A stretch of DNA of 64,000 nt, from the NCBI RefSeq assembly GCF_026167545.1, contig NZ_CP110678.1, positions 1,113,501 to 1,177,500 of the forward strand, in the 5' to 3' direction. The notes beneath the pieces are model-generated. The model saw only the letters and a list, made by a program, of their open reading frames with translations. It was not told where the DNA came from and did not search any database. Positions 26,120-35,232 of this stretch are shown here, piece after piece. How positions within the stretch are numbered: position 1 is the first letter of the stretch; each line of letters begins with the position of its first letter. The translations under genes and the position numbers were made by a program. The DNA comes from Sphingomonas sp. S1-29 (GTDB lineage Bacteria; Pseudomonadota; Alphaproteobacteria; Sphingomonadales; Sphingomonadaceae).

Positions 26120-26725
26120 ATGATTACCCTCAAACGCTTTCGCCGCATCGAAGCGGCTGTCAGGGCTGCGGGATACGGTGACAGCATTGAGTGGTCCGAG
26201 CGCATCCAGCCGCCGGTGGATGCAGAGGCGTTCGCCGAAGCTACCATTTACGTGATTTGCAACTCGGGGATGAAAGCGCGCGTCGCGCTGGGGATCTACA
26301 ATAAATGCATCGAGGCCCTTCGATCGGGCGGCTCTGCCACGGACGTTTTCGGGCACCCGGGCAAAGCTGTCGCCATTGACTTGATATGGCATGCTCGCGA
26401 ACCGCTGATGGCGCGGTTTGCCGCATCCAACGACAAGCTGTCGTTTTGCAGTGCCCTCCCCTGGATCGGCAGCGTGACCCAATACCACCTGGCCAAAAAT
26501 TTGGGCGTGGATACTGCAAAACCCGATGTCCACGTTGCCCGCCTGGCTAAAGCGGAAGGCTCTACGACGCACGCGCTGTGCGAAAGGTTAGCCAGGGGAA
26601 CGGGGCTACGCGCCGCAACGGTGGATACCATTTTGTGGCGAGCGTGCGAGCTCGGCGTCATCGACAGCCGTGAGTATTTGCGCAACGGCTGGAAGAGCGC
26701 CTTCAGCCCGTACGTGGACGATTAA
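26120..26725 (+). CDS. HhH-GPD-like DNA glycosylase family protein
   Basis: A 201-residue protein with the helix-hairpin-helix motif of base-excision glycosylases: LPWIGSVTQYHLAKNLGVD, followed by KPDVHVARLA, where the Asp corresponds to the catalytic Asp of the Nth/OGG superfamily. The N-terminal half is helical without an iron-sulfur cluster motif. It likely cleaves damaged or modified bases, but the target is unknown; OGG-fold proteins also occur in phage-defence contexts. It closes the recombinase-DUF3768 gene row. Confidence 0.75.
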   Translation: MITLKRFRRIEAAVRAAGYGDSIEWSERIQPPVDAEAFAEATIYVICNSGMKARVALGIYNKCIEALRSGGSATDVFGHPGKAVAIDLIWHAREPLMARFAASNDKLSFCSALPWIGSVTQYHLAKNLGVDTAKPDVHVARLAKAEGSTTHALCERLARGTGLRAATVDTILWRACELGVIDSREYLRNGWKSAFSPYVDD

Positions 26726-26784
26726 AGACCCCGAAAGCGCGCGACCGACTTAGTAACTTCCGTCACTTTTACCTCGAAGGCGAA

Positions 26785-27045
26785 CTAGAGGTCCGCCGCG
26801 CTTAGCAGCGCCGACGGCAACACACCCAGCGCGGTTGCGATCCTGGCCACGTTGAGGATCGAGACGTTGCGCTCTCCGCGCTCGATCTTGCCCATGTGCG
26901 ATCGATCTATGCCAGCGGCGTCAGCAAGCGCTTCCTGCGACTGACCACGGCCCTGCCGCGCCACACGCACAGCGGCCCCTAGCCTGCTCAATACGGCGTC
27001 GTCGTCCCACTTTGCAGATACTCGGCTCACCACCAAGAACGTCAA
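26785..27045 (-). CDS. XRE/Cro-family transcriptional regulator
   Basis: An 86-residue helix-turn-helix protein: LGAAVRVARQGRGQSQEALADAAGIDRSHMGKIERGER is a classic Cro/C1 fold, with the recognition helix at DRSHMGKIE. It ends with a short helix. Such single-domain regulators often control a nearby mobile-element or toxin operon. It is divergent from the small gene at 27129, with about 80 bases between, so shared control is possible. Confidence 0.88.
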   Translation of the reverse strand: MTFLVVSRVSAKWDDDAVLSRLGAAVRVARQGRGQSQEALADAAGIDRSHMGKIERGERNVSILNVARIATALGVLPSALLSAADL

Positions 27046-27128
27046 GCTTTAGCGCATTGACGGCCACGGCATTGAGTCGGGGAACTTCGACTATCTCGGT
27101 GTCATTAAATGGCAACGAGACCGCTAGT

Positions 27129-27371
27129 ATGACGGGCCGCCTTATCGACACCGACTTTTCCGCTACGGAAGCAGCAATGATCGAAGACGCGGAGACGGCT
27201 TGGTCCAACGCACGTAACGACGAAGACGGACAAATGGAGCGGCACACAACACTACTCAACAGCTTGTTCATGTCGGGGATTTGCTGGGGCAAGGATGACG
27301 AATCACAGGCCGAATATTACTTTCACCGCTGCCAATCCAATTCCATCCAGGTGCAGGGGCCACAAGATTGA
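27129..27371 (+). CDS. small hypothetical protein
   Basis: An 80-residue acidic frame (MTGRLIDTDFSATEAAMIEDAETAW...) of balanced composition, divergent from the XRE gene. The frame is open further upstream, but the extra 39 residues are Ser/Thr-rich and unlikely. No ribosome site or family is recognised. Confidence 0.4.
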   Translation: MTGRLIDTDFSATEAAMIEDAETAWSNARNDEDGQMERHTTLLNSLFMSGICWGKDDESQAEYYFHRCQSNSIQVQGPQD

Positions 27372-27505
27372 TGCGGCATTTTCGGTGAGGGCGGTGTACG
27401 TTACCGATACCGCGACGCTTGCTCACGCCCACCCACCCTGCCCGCCTCTTGGCGGGCTACGAATGGAAAGCGATGTACGCTGGCAAGCGCGAATAGAATT
27501 AGCGA

Positions 27506-27759
27506 TTGCTCCCCGGCGTGGCGGAAGCCGCGCTAGCTTGGGCAGAGCCAATAGGGACCGCATCCCTCAAGCGGGATTTCGCACAACGACCCATTTATTG
27601 CGGGCACAGGATGGAATGCGTCTGGACGGCGCGATCGCTAAGGCCGACCGCGTTCGACATCGAGCACTGCCTGCCATGGTCGCTGTAAAGGTGAGACGAC
27701 CCGTGGAACCTGATGGCCGCCGACACACGGGTAAACAGCGCGATCGGCTACGCTTAGCG
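27506..27759 (+). pseudogene. decayed HNH endonuclease remnant
   Basis: In one frame the translation reads ...PIYCGHRMECVW, then TAFDIEHCLPWSL, two stop codons at the RWDD region, and DPWNLMAADTRVN. This is the order of an HNH nuclease: a CxxC-like segment, the DxEH catalytic His, and the W-NL...N end. Both stops fall inside the domain. The rest of the original gene is not recognisable. It is distinct from the intact HNH gene at 30916. Confidence 0.55.
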
Positions 27760-27798
27760 TGGCTTGCGCCCATATTATCAATCTGATGCTCGACCCGC

Positions 27799-29535
27799 TC
27801 AATACCGCGGGCCGACCCGCAACAACCCAACCGGCCGCGGCAACTTGCGGTCCGCGTCGTTTATCTCCGGCTCAAACGCCTCGCCCAGATCCGCCACCGC
27901 ACCCAAACGCTCATGGATCTGATTGCGATCGTTCATTGTGAGACGTCGATAGCTTTTCGGGCGTGGCAGGTAGCGCAGCAGCCAAAAACCAAACCCGTTC
28001 GTCCAAGTTTGCTGGACAGTGTCCGACATCTGAGCGAGCTGGTCATAGGCCACCAGCGACCGGCGCCAGCGGTGCTCATCGAAATCTAGTGCACCGTCAG
28101 CAAACCGGCGGCCGACCTCAAGGCCGCGGCGCATGAGCGCCCGCGCACGTTCCGGCGGCATGGCCAGGTTAAGGCCGCCTTCGTCAGAGGAAAGCATCAC
28201 GTGGGCGATACGTTCGCGCTGTCCCGGCATCGTGCTCAGCAGCTGGTCCTGCCAATCTTTCGCCGCCTTCAGGATGGACCCGAACAGCCCTCCGAGCGAC
28301 CCGGTCTCACGTGCCGGCAGACCGAAACCCTGCCGAGCAGTAGCCGGGATGAACACCCGCTGTTTCCCGATCGCTGTTCCAGGGGGCAGGTCATCGAGAC
28401 TGAGCGCGAAAGTTGGGCGGCCAGGCAGCAAGGCATCGAACAGGTGGATGGGGAAGTTGCTACTGATGCCGCCATCGGCAAACAGGATACGCCGGTTCTG
28501 GATGACCGGCGCAGCGCCAGTTGCGCGCTGAAGCTCGGCATTGGCGAAATCGCGGACGTGGACCGGCACCGCTGCGAACAGCAACGGGAAGGAAAGGCTC
28601 ATCCGGGCTGCAACCAGCACCGGCAGATCGTTCGGCGATGGAAAGCTGGACAGGCCTGACATGTGCGGTGGTTCAGTAACGGTTCCAGCAATCCAATCGC
28701 ACAAGTCGCTGGGGAACAGCCGGCGCCATTCGGCGTCGCTGTACGCAGCAGTGATACCAAGCGTGGGAAGTGTGTGCGGCCGCCCCATGCCAAGGTTCGT
28801 CGTGATAACCCGTAGATCAATCTGTCCCTCCGCACTGGATTCCAGCAGGTGCCCGAAGGTCAGTGGCGGCTTGCTCTGCCAGCCTTCGCCGAACGCAATG
28901 TCCTGGATTGCGGCATGAAGCCAGCTCGTGAGCGCAGGTCCCTTACCGCTGGGCTGATCGGTGCCCGGACAAACACCGAAGTCGCTTTGCGGCAGATGGG
29001 TTCGAACGAGGCGTAGGGCATAGACAACGAGGCCGACGATCAGCCCAACAAATGCTCCGAGGAGGATGCCCGCCAGTCCCGCGCGCAATGCCCACATAGC
29101 GATAGCGCCGGTGGCGGTACCGAAGGTAGCTTGCAGGGGCGCAACTGATGGCAAGCCTGCAAGGAGCCGGAAGACGCTGCGTCCGCTCTGGGCGCGGAGC
29201 AGATACGTCAGGAGGCGGCGGTAGCGTGGTTCTGGCTGAAACAGGTCGGCCATGCGCTCAGGTAATTCGTCGCAGTGGCGTTGCAGGCGTACGAAGCCGG
29301 CAGGATCACCGCGTACGGTGCGGGCATACTCGGCCGCTGCCGCCAGGGATGCCGCGATAGCACCCGCAGAGGTACCGCCGATTGAGCGGAACCGATACCG
29401 TCTAGCCAGCTCGAGAATAGCATACGGATAGACGATACCGCTGGTGACCCCGCCTTTCATGACGATGTCGCATTCGTCGGTAGGCGATGCGAACATTTCG
29501 GCGGTGTAGACCGGCAGTTCCTGGTCGTCGCTCAT
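27799..29535 (-). CDS. patatin-like phospholipase with membrane segment
   Basis: A 578-residue patatin-family lipid acyl hydrolase. The oxyanion segment KGGVTSGIVYPYAI, the nucleophile elbow GTSAG and the catalytic Asp in FADGGISSNFP are all present, so the Ser-Asp dyad is intact. A strongly hydrophobic stretch (about residues 160-195, AGLAGILLGAFVGLIVGLVVYAL) predicts a membrane anchor inserted between the two active-site parts. The C-terminus is long and unassigned. Patatins of this size act in lipid turnover or as phage-defence effectors; no cyclase or sensor gene is adjacent to favour one. Divergent from a secreted nuclease. Confidence 0.88.
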   Translation of the reverse strand: MSDDQELPVYTAEMFASPTDECDIVMKGGVTSGIVYPYAILELARRYRFRSIGGTSAGAIAASLAAAAEYARTVRGDPAGFVRLQRHCDELPERMADLFQPEPRYRRLLTYLLRAQSGRSVFRLLAGLPSVAPLQATFGTATGAIAMWALRAGLAGILLGAFVGLIVGLVVYALRLVRTHLPQSDFGVCPGTDQPSGKGPALTSWLHAAIQDIAFGEGWQSKPPLTFGHLLESSAEGQIDLRVITTNLGMGRPHTLPTLGITAAYSDAEWRRLFPSDLCDWIAGTVTEPPHMSGLSSFPSPNDLPVLVAARMSLSFPLLFAAVPVHVRDFANAELQRATGAAPVIQNRRILFADGGISSNFPIHLFDALLPGRPTFALSLDDLPPGTAIGKQRVFIPATARQGFGLPARETGSLGGLFGSILKAAKDWQDQLLSTMPGQRERIAHVMLSSDEGGLNLAMPPERARALMRRGLEVGRRFADGALDFDEHRWRRSLVAYDQLAQMSDTVQQTWTNGFGFWLLRYLPRPKSYRRLTMNDRNQIHERLGAVADLGEAFEPEINDADRKLPRPVGLLRVGPRY

Positions 29536-29623
29536 GATGGGTCCTCGCGTCTCCAGCGATCGTCGCACAGGCGTCACCAGCCCGCTATATAGCTCGGATA
29601 TGGACCTTTATTACGACAGCCCG

Positions 29624-30472
29624 ATGATCCGTCTGAACGCTGGCATCCAAGGATGCGCGAAGACGCTAGGGCGTGCCGCCCTGATTGCTGCGGCTACGAT
29701 ATGTGCAGCCCCCGCGCTGGCGAGCGACGGTGAGCTGCACAGCTTTCACTGCCTTTTTGGCTGCCCTGTGGGGGCACCAGCCACCAACGACACCATAGTG
29801 CGCGAGATCTACACGCTTTCGTCCAATGACCTTACCAAGCTCGCCGACTGGGTCGCTTATCGCGTGACGCCCGCCTCGATCGGCCCGTCGCCGGATCGCG
29901 GCTGGCGGAGCGACCCTTCGCTTGCCACCGATGAGACGTTGACCCCGGACGCGTACGAAGGCGCCAACCAGGCACTGCGGACCGACCGCGGTCATCAAGC
30001 GCCGCTGGCTGCATTCTCCGGCACGCCGTTCGCCGCCGATACCAACATCCTGTCGAACATCACGCCCCAGGCTTCAGCCTTGAACCAAGGTCCATGGAAC
30101 GCACTGGAAGGACAGGAGCGATCGCTAGCGCAACGACTGAACACCGCGGTCTATATCTACACTGGACCTTTGTTCGAACGGCTGATGGGGCCGCTGCCCG
30201 CCGGGCCGGTGCTTGCACGGGTTCCATCAGGCTATTGGAAAGTCGTAGCGCTCGCAGACGGTCGGGTCAGCGCCTTCGTTTTCGACCAGGCGACGCCACG
30301 TACCTTCAACTATTGCGACGGTCGGGTGTCTCTAACCCATGTTGTGCTTCGTAGCCGGTTCATTCTGTTCCCGATGGCGAATACAGCATCGTTTGGAAGT
30401 CTGGATACCGAGATCGGCTGCACGTCCCCGCGTCCGGCGGATCCTGCGCCTTCGACGATCCCGGGAAAGTAG
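29624..30472 (+). CDS. secreted DNA/RNA non-specific endonuclease
   Basis: An exported nuclease of the beta-beta-alpha-metal family (Serratia nuclease/NucA type). The motif TDRGHQAPLAAF holds the catalytic His; the metal-binding Asn is in NITPQ...LNQGPWNALE. A signal peptide of about 34 residues ends in CAAPALA. I start at MIRLNAG (29624); MDLYYDS at 29600 is possible. About 282 residues. Secretion suggests scavenging of, or attack on, extracellular DNA. No immunity gene is evident nearby. The gene is divergent from the patatin gene, with about 90 bases of shared promoter region. Confidence 0.87.
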   Translation: MIRLNAGIQGCAKTLGRAALIAAATICAAPALASDGELHSFHCLFGCPVGAPATNDTIVREIYTLSSNDLTKLADWVAYRVTPASIGPSPDRGWRSDPSLATDETLTPDAYEGANQALRTDRGHQAPLAAFSGTPFAADTNILSNITPQASALNQGPWNALEGQERSLAQRLNTAVYIYTGPLFERLMGPLPAGPVLARVPSGYWKVVALADGRVSAFVFDQATPRTFNYCDGRVSLTHVVLRSRFILFPMANTASFGSLDTEIGCTSPRPADPAPSTIPGK

Positions 30473-30486
30473 GAGCAACGGCTGCG

Positions 30487-30621
30487 TCACCGCCCCCGAT
30501 CATCGAGTGATGGCGTCGTCGTGGTCGTGCTCGTGCCACGCCGAAGGGCCCAAACGAGATTGGAGACGCTCGAAATCACCGCGGCGATCGCGAGCAACAT
30601 CGGGGGATCAAATACAGACAT
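30487..30621 (-). CDS. small membrane protein (44 aa)
   Basis: 44 residues: MSVFDPPMLLAIAAVISSVS, completing one membrane helix (NLVWALRRG), then a Thr-rich tail with basic end. An AAGGAG ribosome site lies at proper spacing before the ATG at 30621, which is why I prefer this start over the longer frame to 30735. Convergent with the nuclease gene, 14 bases away. Could be a small toxin or an accessory protein; not assignable. Confidence 0.55.
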   Translation of the reverse strand: MSVFDPPMLLAIAAVISSVSNLVWALRRGTSTTTTTPSLDDRGR

Positions 30622-30915
30622 AACGCGACTCCTTGTTCCCGATATGTACCTATCTGGTTGGTTGTAGGAAAGGGGTTGTTTGACCGCCAATCTAAGGGCA
30701 GCTGTGTAGAATTCATTGCCCTGGTCGCGGGTCACGTAGGCGCGACCCTTGGCCGCGACCCCTTTGGATCAAACCGGATAAGCCGGCGCCGTTCGCCGCA
30801 CAGCTAAGGCCGGAGAGCGTCCATGCCGATGCATACCCGACGTTGAGCGGAGCATCCGCTTCCCGAAAGCAGTCACCCGTTCAGCGCTCCGCTGAGCCAC
30901 GGCCGATTTCCGTCC

Positions 30916-31881
30916 ATGCTGGACAGCTTGATTGCTTCGCCAGGAGAATGGCTGCACGATCTCTGGATGAAGGGTGTGTTCGAAATCAGCGGTGCGTCGC
31001 GCTACGACGACCTCCTAGCTGAGCGCTACCACTTTCCACGTGTTTACCTGCGGGCTGCTGAAGCATGCGTCGGCGACTGGATCGTCTACCGAGAGACCGG
31101 CTCAGCCGGTGGCCGGAAGGCCTACGTTGCGGCTGGTCTGGTGCACAGTATCGACCCTGATCCCACCGATCGCTCCCTCTTCTATGCCCGCATCAGCGAC
31201 TTCATCGAGTTCGATCGCCCCGTTCCGTATCGAGATCAGGATGGGCGCTTCGCAGAGCGCATGCTGCGAGAGCTCGACAATCCTGCTATTGTTGGTCGAG
31301 CGCTGCGGGGTCGATCGGTACGGGCCATCGACAATGCCGACTTCGCCTCTATCGTAAACCGCGGGTTGATCGACACGCTGTCACCCGAGCACGCGATCAG
31401 ACTCGAGCTGGATTCGCGCCACATCGACGCTCCCACCGCCGCATTGCTGGCCTTGCCGCCCAACGAGCGGCGCGTCGCGCAGCTGCTCATCAATCGTAAG
31501 GTTCGCAGCGCCGCCTTTCGCGGCCACGTCCTCGACGCCTATGATAACCGTTGTGCAGTAACTGGCCTGCGCATGGTCAATGGTGGCGGCAAAGCCGAGG
31601 CTCAGGCTGCCCATATCTGGAGCGTAGCCGACGGGGGACCTGATGCCGTACAGAACGGCATTGCCCTATCCGCAACTGCGCACTGGCTGTTCGACCGTCA
31701 CCTCATCAGCCTCGATGACGAGTGCCGGTTGCTGGTGTCGCATAACCAGGTCCCTTCCGAGCTCATCCGGCTGTTCCCGCTACCGGGCGAGCGTGTCCAC
31801 CTGCCGGCTGACGCTCGGCTCCACCCGCGCCGCGACTACGTCGCGAGGCACCGTGCCCGCTTCGCAGGTCTCTACGCTTGA
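30916..31881 (+). CDS. HNH endonuclease
   Basis: A 321-residue protein with a C-terminal HNH domain: YDNRCAVTGLRM, then AQAAHIWSVADGGPDAVQNGIALS and HWLFDRHLISLD, the pattern of HNH_2 restriction-like nucleases (AAHI... with N and H). The N-terminal 200 residues carry a separate domain with VYLRAAEACVGDWIVYRE, seen in similar nucleases and possibly DNA-recognising. These genes often work as modification-dependent restriction enzymes. No methylase is adjacent. The start at 30916 has no strong ribosome site. Confidence 0.87.
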   Translation: MLDSLIASPGEWLHDLWMKGVFEISGASRYDDLLAERYHFPRVYLRAAEACVGDWIVYRETGSAGGRKAYVAAGLVHSIDPDPTDRSLFYARISDFIEFDRPVPYRDQDGRFAERMLRELDNPAIVGRALRGRSVRAIDNADFASIVNRGLIDTLSPEHAIRLELDSRHIDAPTAALLALPPNERRVAQLLINRKVRSAAFRGHVLDAYDNRCAVTGLRMVNGGGKAEAQAAHIWSVADGGPDAVQNGIALSATAHWLFDRHLISLDDECRLLVSHNQVPSELIRLFPLPGERVHLPADARLHPRRDYVARHRARFAGLYA

Positions 31882-31971
31882 GAGCTACCTGAACGTTACC
31901 AGCGCCTACGCGGCATCATGACCCTCACTCGGAAGTTCAAAGCATCTTTCGCGCTTCCCCAAAGCGGTCGT

Positions 31972-33447
31972 TCATTCAGGCGCTGCCGTAAGTCCACCCG
32001 CCGCCATAGCCGATTGCCTTTGACGGGCGTCGATTTCGGCACCCCACGGATCGCGCGCCGCAACCGCGGTTCCTGCAGCGGTGAAATCCATCACCCGATC
32101 CGACGCCGCATGATATTGCGGCCAAGCCGCCAGGCCCGATCCGTTCGGATCCCCCGCCTTGGCGAAATTGACGATATAGGAGCTGATCGTCTTGCCCATC
32201 GCGATGTCCTTTGGCGTGGTCTTGTCGCCATATTTGATCGCCGTGGTGTCGAAGAAGAACGGGATCTCGCTCGCGTGTTGGGCGCCGGGCTGGCCGACCG
32301 AGTCCGCCACGTACGAGAAGCGATAATGCCATACCGGCACCCCTTGCGCCGCGATCTTGGCCGCGGCGCTGCGCGCGCCGGCAATCATGAAGCCGGTCTT
32401 GCCGCCCATGTCGGCGCTGGTCGCGCCGATCAACATCGGCACCTTGGTGAAGTTCCCCGATCGGTAGGCGGCGTCCTGATCGACGACGATCCGACCATCG
32501 CGGAACGGGCCGCTGAAGGTTCGGGGACCTGGCTTTGGTTGGAACAACTGCACCATGCTCAGCCCGTCGGTAACCTGGTCGGCGGTGAGCGCACGCAGCT
32601 TGGTCAGCGCTTGCGGGTCCTGCGCTACGATCCCCTGGCTTTGCGCAAAATCGGTATAGATCCGTTCGATGTCGGCAAGCTCGGGGGACGCAGGCGTTTC
32701 GGCATTGCCCCCCGACATCACGACCGCCTTGTGGAACAGGCCCGTCGCCAGCGGCGTGGTGACGAGAGTATGGACCGACATGCCGCCGGCGCTTTCGCCG
32801 ATGATCATTACGTTCGCCGGGTCGCCGCCCAGCGCGGCGATGTTACGCTGGACCCATTTGAGCGCAGCGATCTGATCGAGGAAGCCGTAATTGCCGATCA
32901 GCCCGGCATCGGGGTCTTCCCTCGTCAGCTGCGGCAGCGCGAAGCTGCCGAAGCGCCCGACGCGATAGTTGAAGCTTACGATCACTACCCCTTGCCGCGC
33001 CATGTTGGCGCCCGAATAGGTCGGAGGCGAGGCGCCACCGTTCACGAAGCCGCCGCCATATATCCAGACGATGACGGGCAGCTTGCGCTTTGCAGTCGCG
33101 GGCTTCCAGACATTGGCATAGAGGCAATCTTCGGCGGGCGTCGTCCCGAGCGGCGCGGCATCGCCGCCGAACGGGACCTGCATGCAATCGCTGCTATACG
33201 CCTTAGCCTCGCGCACGCCGCTCCATTTCGCGGCAGGTTGCGGCGCGCGCCACCGCAAGGGCCCGATCGGCGGCGCGGCGAACGGAACACCCTTCCAGGC
33301 GAGCACGCCATCTGCCTCTACCCCCGCAATCCGTCCGGTATCGATCGATACAATGGCCGGGATGCGCTGCGCCTGCGCGGTGCCTGGCAGCACAAGCGCG
33401 GCGGTGATCATCAGTCGAGCGAGCATCGCAGTCTCCGGAAAAAACAT
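31972..33447 (-). CDS. secreted type-B carboxylesterase
   Basis: An alpha/beta-hydrolase of the carboxylesterase type-B family. The catalytic serine is in IIGESAGGMS, the oxyanion loop in VWIYGGGFVNGG, and the active-site His in GAQHASEIPFFF. A signal peptide (MLARLMITAALVLPGTAQAQ from M8) exports it. 491 residues. The ester substrate is unknown. It follows the frameshifted paralogue on the same strand with a gap of about 10-25 bases, so the two formed an operon. Confidence 0.92.
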   Translation of the reverse strand: MFFPETAMLARLMITAALVLPGTAQAQRIPAIVSIDTGRIAGVEADGVLAWKGVPFAAPPIGPLRWRAPQPAAKWSGVREAKAYSSDCMQVPFGGDAAPLGTTPAEDCLYANVWKPATAKRKLPVIVWIYGGGFVNGGASPPTYSGANMARQGVVIVSFNYRVGRFGSFALPQLTREDPDAGLIGNYGFLDQIAALKWVQRNIAALGGDPANVMIIGESAGGMSVHTLVTTPLATGLFHKAVVMSGGNAETPASPELADIERIYTDFAQSQGIVAQDPQALTKLRALTADQVTDGLSMVQLFQPKPGPRTFSGPFRDGRIVVDQDAAYRSGNFTKVPMLIGATSADMGGKTGFMIAGARSAAAKIAAQGVPVWHYRFSYVADSVGQPGAQHASEIPFFFDTTAIKYGDKTTPKDIAMGKTISSYIVNFAKAGDPNGSGLAAWPQYHAASDRVMDFTAAGTAVAARDPWGAEIDARQRQSAMAAGGLTAAPE

Positions 33448-33457
33448 GGGCTGGTCC

Positions 33458-35118
33458 TCAAGCGCGCAACACTATCCGACGCGATTCGCCCTCGGGATCG
33501 TCGACCATGCGGCATTTGTCGTCGAACACCATCGTCTGGCACCGCACTGGTTCGCTCGGGCTCCAGTCCAGCCCCGGCTGGCTGGGATTGCCCGTCCGCG
33601 CGAAGGTGGCCCAGGCGCCGGCCATCGTCCGCGCCAGCCGCTGCGCCTCGGGGTATTGCCCGTGCCCTGTTCGCAGCGCGCGGTGTTGTCGAAGCAAAAG
33701 GCCAGGTCGGCGGTATGCCAGGCACCCGCCAGCCCATCGAGCTGCAGCGACTGCCACTGGAACAAATATTGGTAAACCGGTGCCCCGCCCTGCGCGTGCT
33801 TGAGCCGCACCATGTCCTGCACCCGGTTGCGATAGGCGATGCTCTGTACCCCGTAGGACAGCGTGCGAACCGCCTTTTCGGGATGCGCTTTCTTCATCGA
33901 GGTGATCAGCGCGTCGGCCTTCGCCACGCCGAGTTGATCGGTCAGGTCCTTGCGCCACTCGGCTTCGCCGGGGTTCGAGCCCCATCGCATACCTTCTTCG
34001 CTCGTATTGCCGATCAGCATCGGCACATCGCGCGACACCTCGGGCGCCACATCGGCGAACGACCGGACGTCGATGACCTTGCCGTCGAGCGTCGGCCCCC
34101 AGCCCACCCGCGGCGTTGGCGGCGGCCCGCCCAGGCTGCGCAGCATCGGTCCGTTGATCTCGCCGGCGACGGTGTTGCTTGCGGCCGAGAGATCGGCCCA
34201 TGTGATCTTCTGGAGCGCCGCGATGTCGTTGGCGGCGATGCCGAGATGCTTGACCAGCCGCCGCGAATATTCGCGCGACTGCTGCGCCGTCGGCAGCGCC
34301 CCGCCGCCACCCGACTGCGCCGCCGCGCGGTGGATCAGCCCCTTGCCCGATCGCATGCCGAGCAGCGTGGTGACCTTCGAGCCGCCGCCCGACTGCCCAT
34401 AGATCATCACTCTGTCGGGATCCCCGCCGAACGATGCGATGTTTTCCTGCACCCAGCGGAGCGCCGCAACGCAATCGGTCATGCTGACATTGACGGATTC
34501 TTCATAGGCTGAACCACCCACCTCGACGAGGTCGAGGAACCCCAGCACGTTCAGGCGATGGTTGATCGACACCTGCACCACGTCGTGATGCCGTGCCATC
34601 TGCGCACCGTCGTGCGAGGCCAGCTCGTACGACGATCCGAAGGCAAAGCCGCCGCCGTGGAAATACACCATCACCGGGCGATTGCCGCTCAGCGATGGCG
34701 TCCCGACGTTGAGCTTGAGCATGTCCTCGCCCTGGAAGCCGTCGTCCCATTGCTGCAGGAACGTATGCTCGACCGTGCGGAAATTATGCGTCGTTTGTGG
34801 GCTGTTCGCGCCATAGACGAGCGCGTTGTACGGCTCGGTCCAGGCCTTTGGCGGCTTGGCGGGCAGCCAGCGATTTTCCCCGCCGGTATCCTGGCCATAG
34901 GGGATGCCCTTGAAGGTGAACACGTCGCCGGCGACATAGCCGCGCACCGGACCATATCGCGTCTTGGCAATCGCGCGGTGCGGCGTCGTGCCGCCCCGCG
35001 CGGGGCCGCGCGGCGATGGCTGGACGCTTTGCGCACGCGCGGGAGGCAGCGCCAGGCCGGCGCCTGCCACCATCGACGCGATCAGTGCACGCCGACGGTC
35101 TATGAGCGGTCCGGCCAT
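33458..35118 (-). pseudogene. type-B carboxylesterase with C-terminal frameshift
   Basis: From MAGPLIDRRRAL (ATG at 35118, GGAGAG ribosome site) the frame encodes a Tat/Sec-type leader with the RRRALIASMVAGAG motif, the YFHGGGFAFGSS oxyanion loop, GQSGGGSKVT at the serine position and HTADLAFCFDN with the His. Near 33650 the translation leaves the family frame at TGNTP; the adjacent frame then reads EAQRLARTMAGAWATFARTG to the normal end at 33458. One base is missing in a C-run. Either a recent mutation or a sequencing error; only about the last 55 residues are affected. Confidence 0.8.
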
Positions 35119-35232
35119 GTCTTGCTCTCCTATAACCGCCTCGTTTCGGGCGTTCAGCAAGCAAAGCGTAAAAGCGGCTATCCACCGCGTCAATACTCAT
35201 ACAAGACGTGCGAAAGGTTGGGAGACTATTGC

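Noticed and set aside
31918..34512. 864-residue plus-strand frame across both carboxylesterases
   Set aside because: Antisense shadow in high-GC DNA; no family resemblance, whereas the opposite strand has complete catalytic motifs.
34558..35232. Long plus-strand frame opposite the frameshifted carboxylesterase, in frame with the 35233 hydrolase
   Set aside because: Its translation is arginine/histidine-rich antisense of a real gene; the true start of the hydrolase is the ATG of the signal peptide at 35233.
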